From NCBI RefSeq assembly GCF_000699445.3, contig NC_067197.1, positions 27,015,809 through 27,079,808 of the forward strand: a DNA stretch of 64,000 nucleotides, read 5' to 3'. The translations under genes and the position numbers were made by a program. Shown piece by piece: positions 24,748 to 37,225 of the stretch. How positions within the stretch are numbered: position 1 is the stretch's first letter; each line of letters begins with the position of its first letter. The notes below the pieces were generated by a model. The model worked only from the letters and a program-made list of their open reading frames with translations, was not told the DNA's origin and ran no database searches. The stretch comes from Schistosoma haematobium (taxonomy: Eukaryota > Platyhelminthes > Trematoda > Strigeidida > Schistosomatidae).

Positions 24748-24817
24748 TTGACTAAGTGACTGGCTATTTTTTTACCCACATATATTTGTATTATTTCATT
24801 GTACAAAACCAATATCA

Positions 24818-24827
24818 AATAAATAAA
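24818..24827 (+). promoter_or_regulatory. FIRRM polyadenylation signals
   Basis: Two overlapping AATAAA hexamers, 71-80 bases after the stop codon. Confidence 0.75.
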
Positions 24828-26387
24828 ACCTTTAAAATTTAGTTATGCTTGTATTTCTTTGTTTTTCACTGTACAAATCTAATGAGAATATCTAATTTGT
24901 TGAGAAGGGATTTAATTGAAATTTTAAGTAGTTCGTTAAATGTCGATCATTTGTTGATTACGTGCTTGTGTACTCAAAGTTTGGGCCACAATTTATTGTA
25001 CGTATATGTGTGCAAGCGTTATTGACATTATCCGATTGGTTGAACCGAGTTAGATAAAACATAGTTCAAACCTTCATTTCATTTGTTGAACATTGAGTAC
25101 TTGGGACACTAACTCATCGCTGCTCACGAAAGTTATATATATAAACTGTCATTATTCCTCTTAACACAAATAACTTACTTTAATATATTTTCTCAACTGT
25201 CTAAGATTAATGATCGTCAATGTAATCTACAGTGTAACTATATAAGTATGGTTATAGTTCATTTTTATGATCATTAAGTTGCTTGTTCAGACATCATTTC
25301 GAATACAAATTGCAGAAAACTTAGGTTTTCAGTAGATCATTTGTAGATAATTTCTTTGAAAAACTTTTTTTTATAAACAAATACAAGTAAGCGTTCTTTC
25401 TGACAAATATTGCTTAAAACAAACAAAAACTGGTCGATTTGTCTTTCCGATCAGAAGAAGCAATCTATCATTTATTTATTGAACCAAACTTTAATTATTC
25501 TGTATGTTTTGTAGTAAATGTATAAATTCTTGGGATCAAATCAAGATTCCGGAAGTCAGATTTTCTTTTATATAACAAAGATTACATTTCAATCTTAAAC
25601 TAACTATAAGACAATATCATAAAACTTTTAATTGATCACTTCAAATTCATAATTTCTCTATTGAATTTTACTTGAGTAAATGTCTTTGTCTAAATCAGTA
25701 AAACTCTTATCATTCATCTGTTATTTCTATTTAAATAATTATTGTTAAACATTTTCAGGATACCTTAAAATTAGGCTAATTGACAACTTAGAAGATTTTT
25801 ATATTTTGTTGAATGTATAAATTCATATCATAGTGAAATTCAACTTGGAAGGATCTTGTACAATTGTTTGAATGATAATTCTCTGTTATAACATTTGATT
25901 ATATTCCATACTATCATTAGTAAATGATGTTAGATTATATGTGATATTTTCCCTCTTTGAATGAACCTATTCATTCACAAATCAGAAATAATTCATAATT
26001 GTTTTATTATATTTGACGAAGTGATTAGATTGCATTCGTTAACTAATAGATACTATTCAAAATTAGGAATATGATCTATCCTAAGGTAATTCGTTCAACT
26101 TTCAGAGAACATCCTCCCTACAATCTATGTAATATAAGTATCAGTGATCAGCAGATTAATAAATATAGTTGATTATTATATCTTTCCCTGATCGTTTCTA
26201 ACTGGCTCAACTTACAGAGTTCCATCTAACCAACCTTTGTTTATTTTTCCGTAGTTGGTCGGTGTTTACATACAAAACCTAGAAGAATATACTATTTACT
26301 AAAATATATCTTTGCTAATTATTAGCAGGTAAGTAATATAATATCATAAAATGATATTTCCCCTTATTTTCTGAAAAATCTATTTAG
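24828..26387. other. Intergenic, FIRRM to DTD1
   Basis: About 1.5 kb of AT-rich DNA. No repeat family or further exon recognised. The DTD1 promoter or a 5' untranslated exon probably lies here but cannot be pinpointed. Confidence 0.5.
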
Positions 26388-26406
26388 ATATTATTCTTTG
26401 CATGCA
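26388..26406 (+). promoter_or_regulatory. Splice acceptor just upstream of the DTD1 start
   Basis: AG at 26386-26387 in a CTATTTAG context, 19 bases before the ATG. This could end a 5' untranslated intron or be a spliced-leader trans-splice site, both of which occur in flukes. The sequence cannot decide between them. Confidence 0.45.
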
Positions 26407-26449
26407 ATGCGTGCTGTGGTGCAACGAGTTAAACAAGCATCTGTTAGTG
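26407..26449 (+). CDS. DTD1: DTD1 exon 1 (residues 1-14)
   Basis: Encodes MRAVVQRVKQASVS, the typical DTD start, and ends in phase 1 before GTATGT. Confidence 0.95.
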
Positions 26450-29400
26450 GTATGTTGTTAATTTCTTTTATGAGTAAAGATTTCGTATTATGTGCAATGT
26501 GATAATTTATTTTCTTTAGATTATCGTATTTTATTATTGTCCTAATTATATATTATTATTGTATGTCTAATTGATAATTTGCTTTGATACTCTGTAGAGA
26601 TTTTATATATTTTGAAGTTAGTTTACGTTATGAATAGAAATCGTACTTGGTAGCACAGACATCCAAATCTGTAAAGAAAAAGGTATCCGATACTACTTTC
26701 TTTTCAATAATTTTCAGTCAACGCTAATTCGCAACGAAGGCTTTTACAAGGTCATCCAAATTTACACAAAACATTGAAGCAATTAATAATCCCCACCTTG
26801 TGGTCACTTGTTTACGGTTCTGAGATTGGTTTCTATCGAAGTCAACTGAATCAGAATTGACACTGATTCACTAATGAGACTGGGCGATTGGATGATCGTA
26901 CAATGTCACAAATTGTGTGAGGTCAGAAATGTAAACTATTGGATGCTGGCTCATTGGTACAAAAGTTACACCCTAGGTGAGACCTTAAGGTCCTGGATTC
27001 GATTTCTTGTGGAATTGTGAGGAATCATTTACGTGGATGAAACAACTGTCCGGTACCCACTGGTTCTTAACAGTTGTCTAACTAACGCGATATTAATTAT
27101 AAACTTGGAAAATCTCCACAAACCTCTTACTCTAATAAAGCAAAAGTTAATAAGTTAGAAATACAAAATCAGTGCATTCTATCCAGTTGTATTTCTGACT
27201 AAATAGAAAGTTAGTAATTCTTCAATTTCTTTATAATTTAGTAAATGATTCAATTATCAGCCAAATCGGTCGTGGAATACTTGTTCTTATTGGCTTATCA
27301 CGACGAGATACAGAAAATGATATGGAGTATATGTATGATAACATTTATTTTATGTATTCATTTTATTCTATGTATCCTCATCACTTTTTTGTTAATTGAA
27401 TAAGACGTTTGAAACGTTTTGAGTAAATTATGTCACTATGTTGCTGACAATAAGTAAACTCACAAACGAGTCAAAAAAATTTTTTAACAGTCAACCTACT
27501 GTTTTGTTCGTGCATTGAGTCAAAATATTTACTTATATGATTTAAGGATATTATTTTTCTAAAGTTAGTCACTGGATAAATGCATTTTCATGACAGATTC
27601 ATTCACCTTAGATTTTCTACAACATATCTACACAGTTTGCCAATCAATCAATCGACCGCGTGTATTCATTCAGATAACTTAAAACACAGATTTCATTGGG
27701 GAAATGTCAAAGTTATGTTTTCAAAGGACTCTAAACCTTCCAGAAGATTTCTAGAAGTATGGCATACTGGCGAATCTCCATTCAGTTGATATGTTATAGA
27801 TTTGGCTTGTCAATTCATACGGTAAAGATCAACCATTCAAGTGTATCAACTGAACAAAACTTTCCGAATGTACTAGGTTATGAGAAGATAAAAAACTGTA
27901 CATAAATAATCGGTCACAGAAAAATAAGTTAGAACAGACTGAGTGGTGCTTGTGGAATAATTTGAAGGAGGCATTAATGACTGTCCAGAACGACATTGAA
28001 AGCTTTGGAATTCAACTATTTAATTCAGAGTACGCATTACCATGAAAAGTGTTTATTTAAGCTATGCATATTCATCATTTCAATAAAATCACACAAACTG
28101 TCTACAAATAGCACTAAAATAGTCAACGTGGAAAGCGGGATAATTGTTTATCTACACAAGTTTTCATGCTTCTCCAAATAAATACATAGATATACGAACA
28201 TCTGTTACATTAATAACATATTGTAATGAATTTAAATTTCAACCATTAGGTGTAAAATAATTAAATCCCCAAGAAATACGAATTCGTCCTCTCTCCTGCG
28301 CTGTTAACAAACCAAAAACGTAACGGCATCAAACATCTGACATACTGAGAAAGTTTATCTTATCTTTATTTATCTATTTCTCTATATATCATCGATTTTT
28401 TAACGTTTATTAAACTGATAGGTATCTTTATATTACTTGTGAGGGTTTGAGTCTGCCCGTTCTTGACGTTAAAAACTGCAATTGGTCAGTCTCTTTCTCC
28501 AACTTTATTCAAAAACTCAAAATGTCTCGTGTTTCAGGCTAATTTTTATAAATTTCATTCCACCTGTGGTTTCGTAACAAAACCGTTCATTATCTTTTTG
28601 CCTTGCCAATAACATTTAGTACGTTTTTTTAGGGAGTAGGATAAAATTCCTTTCTGGCTTTCAATATTTACAGGGTTAGAAAAATACTGAACATTCGTTT
28701 ATTTCCATCTCAAGATGGCATAAGACGTTGGGATAAAAGTGTAAAAGATTTAAATCTGGAAATTCTTTGTGTTAGTCAGGTAAGGAATTTTGTTTTTCTA
28801 ACTAATTCTCATATCATTTTCACATATTGCTGCTCAGGTATTCAGCATAAGTATTTAATAATTGTTTCAGTATACACTGATTTTTGAAATCCCTTACAGT
28901 TTCTTAGTTCAAATGATTGTGTTAGTGTGTTTTTAGCACTAATGTCCACAATGAAGTCTCTACAGAGGACTAAAATTTTTATTATTCAATGTTTCATGTT
29001 TGATTTCATCAACTTTTCTTTTTGTTTAAATCGTAGTGAGAGAAAATTAAACCTAGTATTCAGGTCTTAACTTCATTGACATTCGAGTGATCTTCAAATT
29101 CCCTGTCTTCCATTCTCTTATGTCTCAATTAACTTTTAACTACGCCTATTTTTGAAGCTAGTATCGTGTATATATGGATATTATCATAGTAGAAAACCAT
29201 CTTATATCTGTTCACTTTAATTTCGTAAGCTGCTACTTCTCTGCTACATCGTACTGTTGCACGTCAAATGAGTGGCATTACATTCGTTCATCTAACAATT
29301 CAAAACCTGTTCATCATCATATCATAAAATTTTAATCTATAACAAACATTTCTCGAGACTTATTTACTTTACAGGACTGGATCCACGTTCATGGTCATTT

Positions 29401-29497
29401 CCTAATACTTCAGTCCGTATACTCAACCTACTTAAAAGGTTGATTAAGTAGTGTAAGCTTTTACGCTGAATTTCTGGATCTAATACAATGGAATGTC

Positions 29498-29528
<31 letters not shown>

Positions 29529-32500
29529 TTTGAACTGATTATTGGGAATCGCTTTCCTGATTTATCTTGGTACTGTTATGCTAAAGATGGTGTTTATATG
29601 ATAGTAGGCACAAAAATTGGCACATGACTAGATAATTAGACAGATGTAGGTATCATTACCAAGGTTTGACTTGATAATTTCGAATAAATTGAGCATCGGG
29701 TAGATTGTTATAAATAAATAATGTATTTGTAATATCCCAATGAGTAGAAAAATTAGATTATCTGACGTTTTGTGACTTAGTGTAAGCCACCTCTTCAGAG
29801 AATAAATAACCAAATCAAAATTAATCCAAGACAGATGTTTTGATACGATATCATCTTGCAAGAGTGAAATTTGTGAAGTAATATCGATTGCAGTTAATAT
29901 GATTGAAGGCATTTTTCTGTAGTTAATTGTTCAACTATATTTTTCATACATTCAGCTTTTACTAACTTTATTGTTAAGACCGACCTGGAAACCAGTGACT
30001 GAAACTTTACTTTTGACTGCCTCCAACCACTGAACATCTCAACATAATATAAACGTTATATCAAGTCACTTAGGCTAATTGTCACAATGTAACTTGATCT
30101 TTAGGACTGGATAAACAGAACGTTGACCACTATTTTGTAACCAACCTATCTTAAATATCTTGATCATTTAGGCGGTTAGTTGCAGCCCGAATAACTCAGT
30201 GGTAACATCTCGAGCTGTGAGGTTGGATGATACAGGTTCGAGTTTCCCTTCCATTAAAATTCCATGTACGTTTCACTGAAATATGCTAACTACTGCAAAA
30301 TCTACGTCTAGAGTATCCTGACAACCATCTTCAGTCACCAAAGATCACTGATAAGTGATTTATTTGTTTAAGAAATCATAATATTTGAGCATTTGAAAAT
30401 CCGATTCATATCTTTTTATATTCGATAGAAATAGTGTTATCTAATTTTTTTAAAGTACTAGTCTATTACACAGACATATCGTTGGTGGAAAATTGGTTCT
30501 GTTTTAATGCTCATATAATTTGATACTTTTATTATTTATTTTCAATGTTTGTTTTTCATTATTTTCTATTCTGTTATAACTTATACCCTGTGTCCTATTA
30601 ATGTATAATGTAATGATACCGCCAATTACAGAACAGTGAATTATCGACCGGAACAATGATGCATAAAACCCATACGAGCAGTCTAGAGTCCTGATTGATC
30701 CTGCTTTCCGCCTAGCGCAGCCTGTTAAGTCCAGAACACCAGTCTCAGCCTCTGCAATATGAATCATTATATTTCAAACATACTCTATTTATATACCAAT
30801 CAAACAGACCACATCGTACCATAAAATAGGGAACAACATTTGTACAAGAATTAGCCAAATGTGGTTGTGAATAAGGGAGATAGTAATTGATAGACATGGA
30901 ATAATTCAAGAATGGTAGATCGTATAATAACAGTTCATAGGTCAAAATAAAGCTCATATTAAGAGGAACACGAATATGAATAGTTTAGTTATTTAACAAT
31001 TATACGATAAAAGTATACGTATAGTATTTGTGCATAAATAGATCCCAACAGTTACCATTCATTATTCTCATCAGGATATAACATATTCACTTACACCTAT
31101 TAATAAATTGAATTTTAAAAATAACGCTGTCAAGAGTATAGCTCTTATAGTAATTTTTTATGTCTTTGGTGTGTACATCGGATTGTTTTAAAGTATTGTA
31201 CCCGTTGTTAAATGCGGATTTATTAGTTTCATTTTTGAAATTAATCCCTGTTATTTTGATTGTTAGTTGTTTTACAAGATTACATTTTCTAACCGAATCC
31301 CATGTATCTATATCAGTGATTATTTGTTTTGAATTTAAATTATGAAACGATCGTTGTCAAACGACTATTGAAAACGTATAAACACTAGACGGTCGTTTCG
31401 TCCTAGTGTAGGAGTCCTCAGCAGTGGACATCCATGACGGCGCACGTGAGACTCAGACACATGACCTTTGGTCATGACCTTCGCGAACGCTTAATCCCTA
31501 AACAAGGGATTCGGCATCCAACGTTGTTAATGTCTAACTTCAACCAATTCACAATATTGCCCGACTATCTTCCATTGTTCTCGAGTCGTAAAACTACCTC
31601 ACACTCGACACAGTTGAACTCCACTGATCACGTCTTCTCACTAGAACTCCGAGAATAACCTCTCGAAACTAGTCAATAGTGAACAAATGATAACAGTTAC
31701 TTTCAAGTAAATACTTGATATTTATAATCCTCCTTATCTTACATAGATCTGTGCAACTAATTTTAGCATCATTATCTTGCATATATTAGATAATATTTAT
31801 TGTTTAATTACGAATGCATATGTATAGGATCGCTTTTTTTGTATTACTGCTACATTCATTTTACTGACTGTTCTTCTACTTCTTTTTTTTCTATGGAATA
31901 AGGTTTTATGGTTTTATAGAAAGATTTTTCATTATTTAATTGAAAGGAAAGAATATTGATGATGTTCTATTCGTACAAAGTGATAAGTAAATGATGATGG
32001 TAATTTGAAATCAATGACAAGACCGCTAACCAGAAAAATAGGTTTTGCTTATTGTATAACAATAGAAAAAAAAGATTATATATTATAAACAACTAATTAT
32101 TATTGATTATTTAGCTTATTCCGTTTCCAATCGATTAGATCTTAACTATTAGAGCTTCATAAATACTATCACTAACAGTCAATTTATATTGTCAAAATGT
32201 TCTCAAATTATACTCATTATACTTTTGTCTCTTAAATAATAGAACTACTATTGAAATTTTAGCATATGTTATATATGAAATATCTAAATTTGTTTTGTTT
32301 TTCTTTTCTTGCTATTTATACATATTACTTAAATATACGTTCCATTTGTACAAATATTTACATTTCTTAAAAGCAATTTTTTTATTAGAAAGAAAAAGGA
32401 ATAATTTTTCATCTTTGTTTTATTTCAGTTCACATTATATAGTGAATTAAAAGGTAATAAATTAGATTTTCATTATGCTATGGATCCGAAATTATCGAAA

Positions 32501-34042
32501 GATATTTATTCACAGTTAATTAATCAATTAAAGAAGAATTATAATGAAGATAAAGTTAAAGGTAATTAAAAGAGCTAAAATAAAATTTCCTTTCTATTTG
32601 TATTATTCATTTCTAGTAAATATGTATAAGTTAAACCATTGATTAACTATAAGCAAAGATGGATAGTGGCTAACAGTGGAATCTAGGATGAGCGTTTCAT
32701 CCTGTTTGGGATTCGTCTATTGAATGTACCTGCATCTCAGAGTTGATGTTCAATCTGGGACTCGAACCCAGTACCATTCGCTATAAATGCCATTGCGTTA
32801 TCCACTCAGTTAAAGACTGATCAATTGCAGTGTTAAACATCAATTGGAAGATTTAAGTAAAACAATACCAAGTGACTAGATTAACTATAATTAGAAAATC
32901 ATTAAAAATTAAGGATCAATGAAAAGTTATTTTATCTTAAAATCGGACTCTTCAGTGCAGTGCAATGCAGATTCCTGTTGGCAATAGGACTGAAAACTGT
33001 CAGGTGGTAACCTTGAGACCTTTGAGCCGTCATTCATTGGTTTACTAATTTCGGTTGATTGATGATTGTATATATTGGAAAACAACAATTAGCAAATACT
33101 AAAATAACCTTTTAAGGACTTTATATAATGCCAAAGGTAATAACCCATCTTGAAATGACATCACATTGATAATTACTCTACTTGAACTGACGTTTGAGCC
33201 CTTCCTTTTTATATACTCAGACAACTTTCATCCGTTAACTCGAATAATAGAGAAAAGATGTGGAATATAAGTAAAAGTCTTACTCTAGGGTTGACCTATG
33301 TACATAAAATCAAGCTTATTTAAAGGGTTTTTAGGTGGCCTTAATCGTCCACAAGCTTCTGGAAATATACTAAATATTGTAACAACTTCAACTCAGACTG
33401 AATTACACTCATGGCTTTCACATTTTACAGTCATCACAGTAACTTTAGATCGTTTATTTCTAATGATACTAGCTATGATGAGGATGACTGAAATTTTAAA
33501 ATATCCTTCAATTACAAGGTGATGTCAACCAGGGACTTCCAGATTAAGGTTTAAATGTCATACTAACTGATATAACGAATCCAACTAGTACTATATACTG
33601 TATTTCGGAAAGTGTCCACAATAACATTTTGTCATGATTATGGGATAATTATAAAAAAACAACCCTTCGATCCAAATATATTTCTCCCAGATTGTTCACA
33701 AAACTTATCTTACTGTGAACTCTTATTACCTTCAGATAGGCTACTAGTATCTCTGATATCTAGTATATTTTAGTCTGGATTTCCATTTGTTAATTATTCC
33801 CGAAATGTAATGTATTTATTAACACCACACTTTGTTTCACTAGAAACCGAAAAAAACATTATTTTATTTCTTGACATTCTCTAATTATATTCTTTTTTCT
33901 TAAAGATGGAATTTTCGGCGCAATGATGGATGTCAGTCTTATTAACGACGGACCTGTTACTATTACACTTGATTCAAATCCAGATATTAGTCGAAGTCTT
34001 ACAATAAATTCACAAGATGATCTAAAAACTTCGAATACATAA
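26407..34042 (+). CDS. DTD1: D-aminoacyl-tRNA deacylase (DTD1), 5 exons, complete
   Basis: Exons 26407-26449, 27242-27332, 28674-28779, 32429-32561 and 33906-34042 give 169 residues, with all junctions GT-AG and in phase. The protein hydrolyses D-amino acids (and mis-attached glycine) from tRNA in the cytosol, a proofreading step after aminoacylation; family members act as dimers. The N-terminus MRAVVQRVKQASVS, the block IGRGILVLIGLSRRDTE, the first catalytic motif SQFT at residues 79-82 and the second, NDGPVT at 138-143 with its Gly-Pro, are all present and intact. The length fits the bacterial-type core; the tail is short compared with the human protein. An in-frame alternative ATG does not exist just upstream (the ATG at 26402 is in another frame). 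Introns carry SINE and solo-LTR insertions. Confidence 0.97.
26941..27075 (+). repeat. Hammerhead SINE (Sm-alpha-like), degenerate
   Basis: tRNA-like part (GATGCTGGCTCATTGGTAC, then TCCTGGATTCGAT) followed at about 27012-27060 by hammerhead remnants: GTGAGGA where CTGANGA is expected, then GGAT-GAAA and GTC. Lies in DTD1 intron 1. Confidence 0.6.
27242..27332 (+). CDS. DTD1: DTD1 exon 2 (residues 15-45)
   Basis: Encodes NDSIISQIGRGILVLIGLSR and the following acidic turn. The donor GTATGA was chosen because it restores MVRKIL across the junction, as in other DTDs. Confidence 0.95.
28674..28779 (+). CDS. DTD1: DTD1 exon 3 (residues 45-80)
   Basis: Acceptor TATTTACAG, donor GTAAGG. Begins VRKILNIRLF and ends in CVSQ, the first half of the SQFT catalytic motif. 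Confidence 0.96.
29499..29523. repeat. (AT)n microsatellite
   Basis: About 12 AT units in DTD1 intron 3. Confidence 0.9.
29640..29920 (-). mobile_element. Penelope-like terminal block with hammerhead-like motif
   Basis: Reverse complement of the block at 50645-50830: same flank around CTACTCATTGGGATATTAC and the same tail ending CAAACCTTGGTAATGA. On the reverse strand, near 29800-29760, it reads CTGAAGA, one extra base, a stem (GTGGCTT/AAGTCAC), then AAAAC where GAAAC is expected, then GTC. So the ribozyme core has one substitution. Only one flank is shared with the 50.6 kb copy. Confidence 0.65.
30065..30340 (+). repeat. tRNA-like SINE, family S2
   Basis: tRNA-like head with A box (AATAACTCAGTGGTAAC) and B box (AGGTTCGAG) at about 30187-30243, preceded by the family's variable 5' module. 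Same family as 49190, 45268 and 57360. Lies in DTD1 intron 3. Confidence 0.7.
30572..31083 (+). mobile_element. Solo LTR, family L1, copy 2
   Basis: 512 bp, starting TGTTATAAC and ending GGATATAACA, flanked by the direct repeat TATTC (30567-30571 and 31084-31088). Same orientation and family as 17740-18219, with the same TATA-like element (near 30786) and AATAAA (near 30944), plus about 30 extra bases near the 5' end. Solo LTR left by recombination. Confidence 0.92.
31378..31480 (-). repeat. Hammerhead SINE, reverse, core intact
   Basis: Reverse-strand hammerhead at 31383-31426: stem I CCACTG/TAGTG, core CTGAGGA, stem II CTCC/GGAC (outermost pair mismatched), GAAA, CGACCG, then GTC as cleavage triplet. 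Part of the tRNA-like region (GCGCACGTGAGACTCAG on the plus strand) follows. Schistosome Sm-alpha repeats are known to encode active hammerheads. This copy keeps the whole catalytic core, with a weakened stem II and III. Confidence 0.75.
32429..32561 (+). CDS. DTD1: DTD1 exon 4 (residues 81-125)
   Basis: Acceptor TATTTCAG, donor GTAATT. Begins FTLYSELKGNKLDFHYAM, completing the SQFT motif. Confidence 0.97.
32665..32825 (-). repeat. Sm-alpha-type hammerhead SINE, reverse
   Basis: On the reverse strand, a tRNA-like A box (CTGAGTGGATAACGC) and B box (GGGTTCGAGTCCC) are followed by a hammerhead (32720-32677): TAGACGA where CTGANGA is expected, a perfect stem II (ATCC/GGAT), GAAAC and ATC, then CTAGATTCCACT. 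The last is typical of the classic schistosome satellite ribozyme. Two core substitutions make it probably inactive. Lies in DTD1 intron 4. Confidence 0.75.
33906..34042 (+). CDS. DTD1: DTD1 exon 5 (residues 125-169, stop)
   Basis: Acceptor TTCTTAAAG. Carries FGAMMDV and the second catalytic motif NDGPVT (138-143), then a short polar tail ending TAA. Confidence 0.97.
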
Positions 34043-34174
34043 TAACTCAATGCTGTAAAGTTATATTGATTGTTTAAATTTGTAACATTTTGTAAAAAGA
34101 AACATGAACGCTTTTCATAACAGTTTTCCTTTTTTGTGACTTCTTCCTGACTAAAAGTTAGGTTTTAAGTTTTT

Positions 34175-34180
34175 AATAAA
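34175..34180 (+). promoter_or_regulatory. DTD1 polyadenylation signal
   Basis: AATAAA 133 bases after the stop codon. A second AATAAA-like site follows near 34361. Confidence 0.7.
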
Positions 34181-35371
34181 CGCATCATTTATGAAGGCTT
34201 AGAGATTGTGTATTAGAGGAACAAAGCTTTTTTCTTTCTCTTTTCAAGTTAATAAGAGTTATGTTTACAGAATTAGTTAGCGTCAATATCTTACTCATAT
34301 ATATTAGATAGTCGATGATTCTGAAGTAATTGTATGATATTTGAAGTATTCATTGAATTTAAATAAACAAGTTATATTCTGGAAATAACCACAGAATACG
34401 TTCCGACTTAATGACATGAAATGAAATGTAGCACGTACTAAACTGGATCGAACAAATGCTTCGTCCCAATTCAGGAGTATTAATCATTTGAACCCAACTA
34501 CAATCTAACGTGCTACTAAATCCAGAAATTTAAGCTACTGAATTTCAAGTTATTAGTCAAAAAGCAGCCAGATGATCGCATGACTTAAATGTTCGAAGTT
34601 TGATTCATCTTGGAATCATGAAATAGCGATATTGTGAAGTTTTAAAGTAAGAAGAGATAGAGACTTGAGTTTGTAGTCTTGTGGTCAGAACTCGAGTGTG
34701 TAACCATGATCAGTGGTTAAGTATGTTAGTTGACATAGTTAAAAATTGATCTTAGTTATGTAGTTGTATTCATTCTTTGTCCTCTCTCGAAGTTTGAATC
34801 CCAGTATATCTTCACACATAGTTTTTCGCTCTGTCTTTTCAAATTATATTTCTCATTGTCACTGCCACTACAATTGTCTTGACATTTTTTATTCATCTTA
34901 TTAATTTAGTTGTATTTAGGTGATTTGGCAACTTGGGTTAAATTACATTTGTTCTGGTTTCTATTTTAATTATGATTGACTGAACCACTATAGCACCTCT
35001 TGATACATAATAATAATATTTCAACTAATTCTGACTATCAACAAAACTTCTTATATAGTATAGAATAAACAATAAGATAATTGACAGACAGAGAAAATGA
35101 CTGAATACACAAGTATGTTTATTTGTAAATCTATAAAATATTAAGGCCAGTAAAAATTATCTTTCCGCAGGATAATTTTGAAGGTAACTAATTTATCTAT
35201 ATAATTAACATCAATTAAATGATTGACAGGTATGTAAATTATTCAGTTGTGATGCATCTATCGTTAGATTGCTTAAAGTAAATAACTATTTCATGAAAAT
35301 ATCACGTGTTAGTCAATATATTAACTTTTAGTGGCCAGTGGATCTGACTCCAATTAGATCGTATGAATGTT

Positions 35372-35795
35372 TGTTATCACCTATCCTCGTATATAAATCG
35401 TCGACTTAAATCGCGTTAGTCAATAACGGAATTAAATAAGTCGAATAACGAGAATGGACTTGTGATAACATATAATTTTGTATATAAAGCGAGTGTAATA
35501 GAGAGAAGAGAAAGGACGCAGAGTGGAGATGGCTGATAAGCCAACTCCTATTTAACCAAGCGTTAATCAATATTTATAGTTACACAAAAGTAAGTTACAG
35601 ACATGTGATGAGTAATGGGATAAGAAGTGTACACACACCTACGCGCTCATATGAAAACAGTCAATATTGATAAGCGAATAAATAACAAGGTCAGAATGTG
35701 ACTCAAGTAGAATGAATAGAATGGCCTGTCCAAAAGCTAGAATAAGGTATATTGGCTTAGCATAATGACCGACACTACAAACTGTTACATAAACT
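35372..35795. repeat. Possible LTR-like unit, unclassified
   Basis: Less AT-biased stretch starting TGTTATCACC, with two TATA-like sites (near 35390 and 35480) and AATAAA at 35678-35683. This resembles LTR layout, but no matching target duplication or second copy was found. Could be something else. Confidence 0.3.
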
Positions 35796-37084
35796 GAAAA
35801 GTAAGATACACAGTCATTTTGATCATAAGACAGTTTCTGTTTAAAAATCTATCAAGAAGATCTAATATCAAATTTCGATTGACATGGAAACATTGAATGA
35901 TATTTTCTTTTTCATTGAATGACTGATATTCTGCTAATGAAATACAATTGCATTAATATATTGGTTATGACTTATATTTTTTTCAGTCCACCATAGGCAT
36001 TTTTTAAAATGTACATTGTAAAACCTACACTAATAACGTTGAGACAATGCTGGACAGATAAATTAGTTAGTAACGAGAATTTGACGATTCCAGACAACAG
36101 ATTTTACAGGACATTATTGATGAGTATTTTGTATACGATTAATTTTGTTTCTAAACATATTAGATTTATCATACAATGTAGATTATTTTACCAATCATAT
36201 GAAATTTCTTCATAAGGCATGATATTTCTCCAGTTTTCGGAAATATGGGCTTTCAGTGAAAACACTATAAAGATCTTATAACACCATGAACATCACAATA
36301 GATGTTGATACTTTATATTCTCTTAGAGAATTCTGATAGTCTATGACTCGATGCAGAAAACGTATCAACTTTAAATAAATTGATGATGAAATTAACAGAC
36401 CATGAAAATTACTATTTGCTTTTCAAACAGAACGTGTATTGAACCTGGATAGAACAAACGGATTTACGATGAAAATTGAAATTAGATAGTACAAGGTTTT
36501 CACGAAACTATCGGTAAATATTAAGTGAAGACCCACTAGATTCTAATATATGGATAGTTTTTTAAAGTTTCAGTGTGATCGCATGACACGTAGTTAGTTT
36601 AACAGTAAAACAGGAACTCACTACACCAGTTTGATGATAATCATAGTGTATAACGAAATGAATAAAGTTCCGATCCAATAAATTCATGTTCATCGAGAAA
36701 CCTAAAAATTTTACTTTCTGGACACAGACAGGAACAGATAATTAGTGTTCCTAAATAAAGATAAAACTACTATTTTATTCATCTTAGTTAACAATAACCC
36801 TTCAGTCGTTGTCTCTTCGTGTTCAGGATTACTTTCAAAACAAGAATGAGACAATAAATAACTGAAATAAAATAAATTAACCAAATAAAATTTGTGCAAT
36901 CTAAATTTGATTTATACAAACCCTCAATACTATAATTATGTGATCAGTAGTGATTAATATCCATAGCCTATTTCTGGAGTTCAACTGTCTCGAGGGTATG
37001 GTAATTATCCATCGATAGGGTTGAATACTGACGGTATAATATCGCGAATTGACTGAAATTTAATGTGTGAACCATTAGATATCA

Positions 37085-37225
37085 ACTCAGTAATCCGAAA
37101 GTTAAGGGTTCGCCACGAGGTTCGAAGGTCCTAGGTCCAGCTCACGTTACGTCCGTGGATGCTCACAGATGGGAAGTCCTATATTAGGACGAAACTAATG
37201 TCCACTGCTTCCTGATTTTCCGTCG
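37085..37225 (+). repeat. Hammerhead SINE, degenerate
   Basis: Contains GTCC-TATATTA-GGAC-GAAAC (a perfect stem II plus GAAA) and downstream GTCCACTGCTTCCTG, but the CTGANGA core is replaced by CAGATGGGAA. The tRNA-like part is eroded. Confidence 0.6.

Larger units (their letters stand above)
28780..32428 (+). other. DTD1 intron 3
   Basis: Contains an AT tract (29499-29523), a Penelope-type hammerhead block (29640-29920, reverse), an S2 SINE (30065-30340), a solo LTR (30572-31083) and a hammerhead SINE (31378-31480, reverse). Nothing recognised from 31700 to 32428. Confidence 0.7.

Noticed and set aside
35372..35795. Fourth solo LTR
   Set aside because: Signals resemble an LTR, but the flanks have no matching duplication and no second copy exists here; kept only as a low-confidence repeat.
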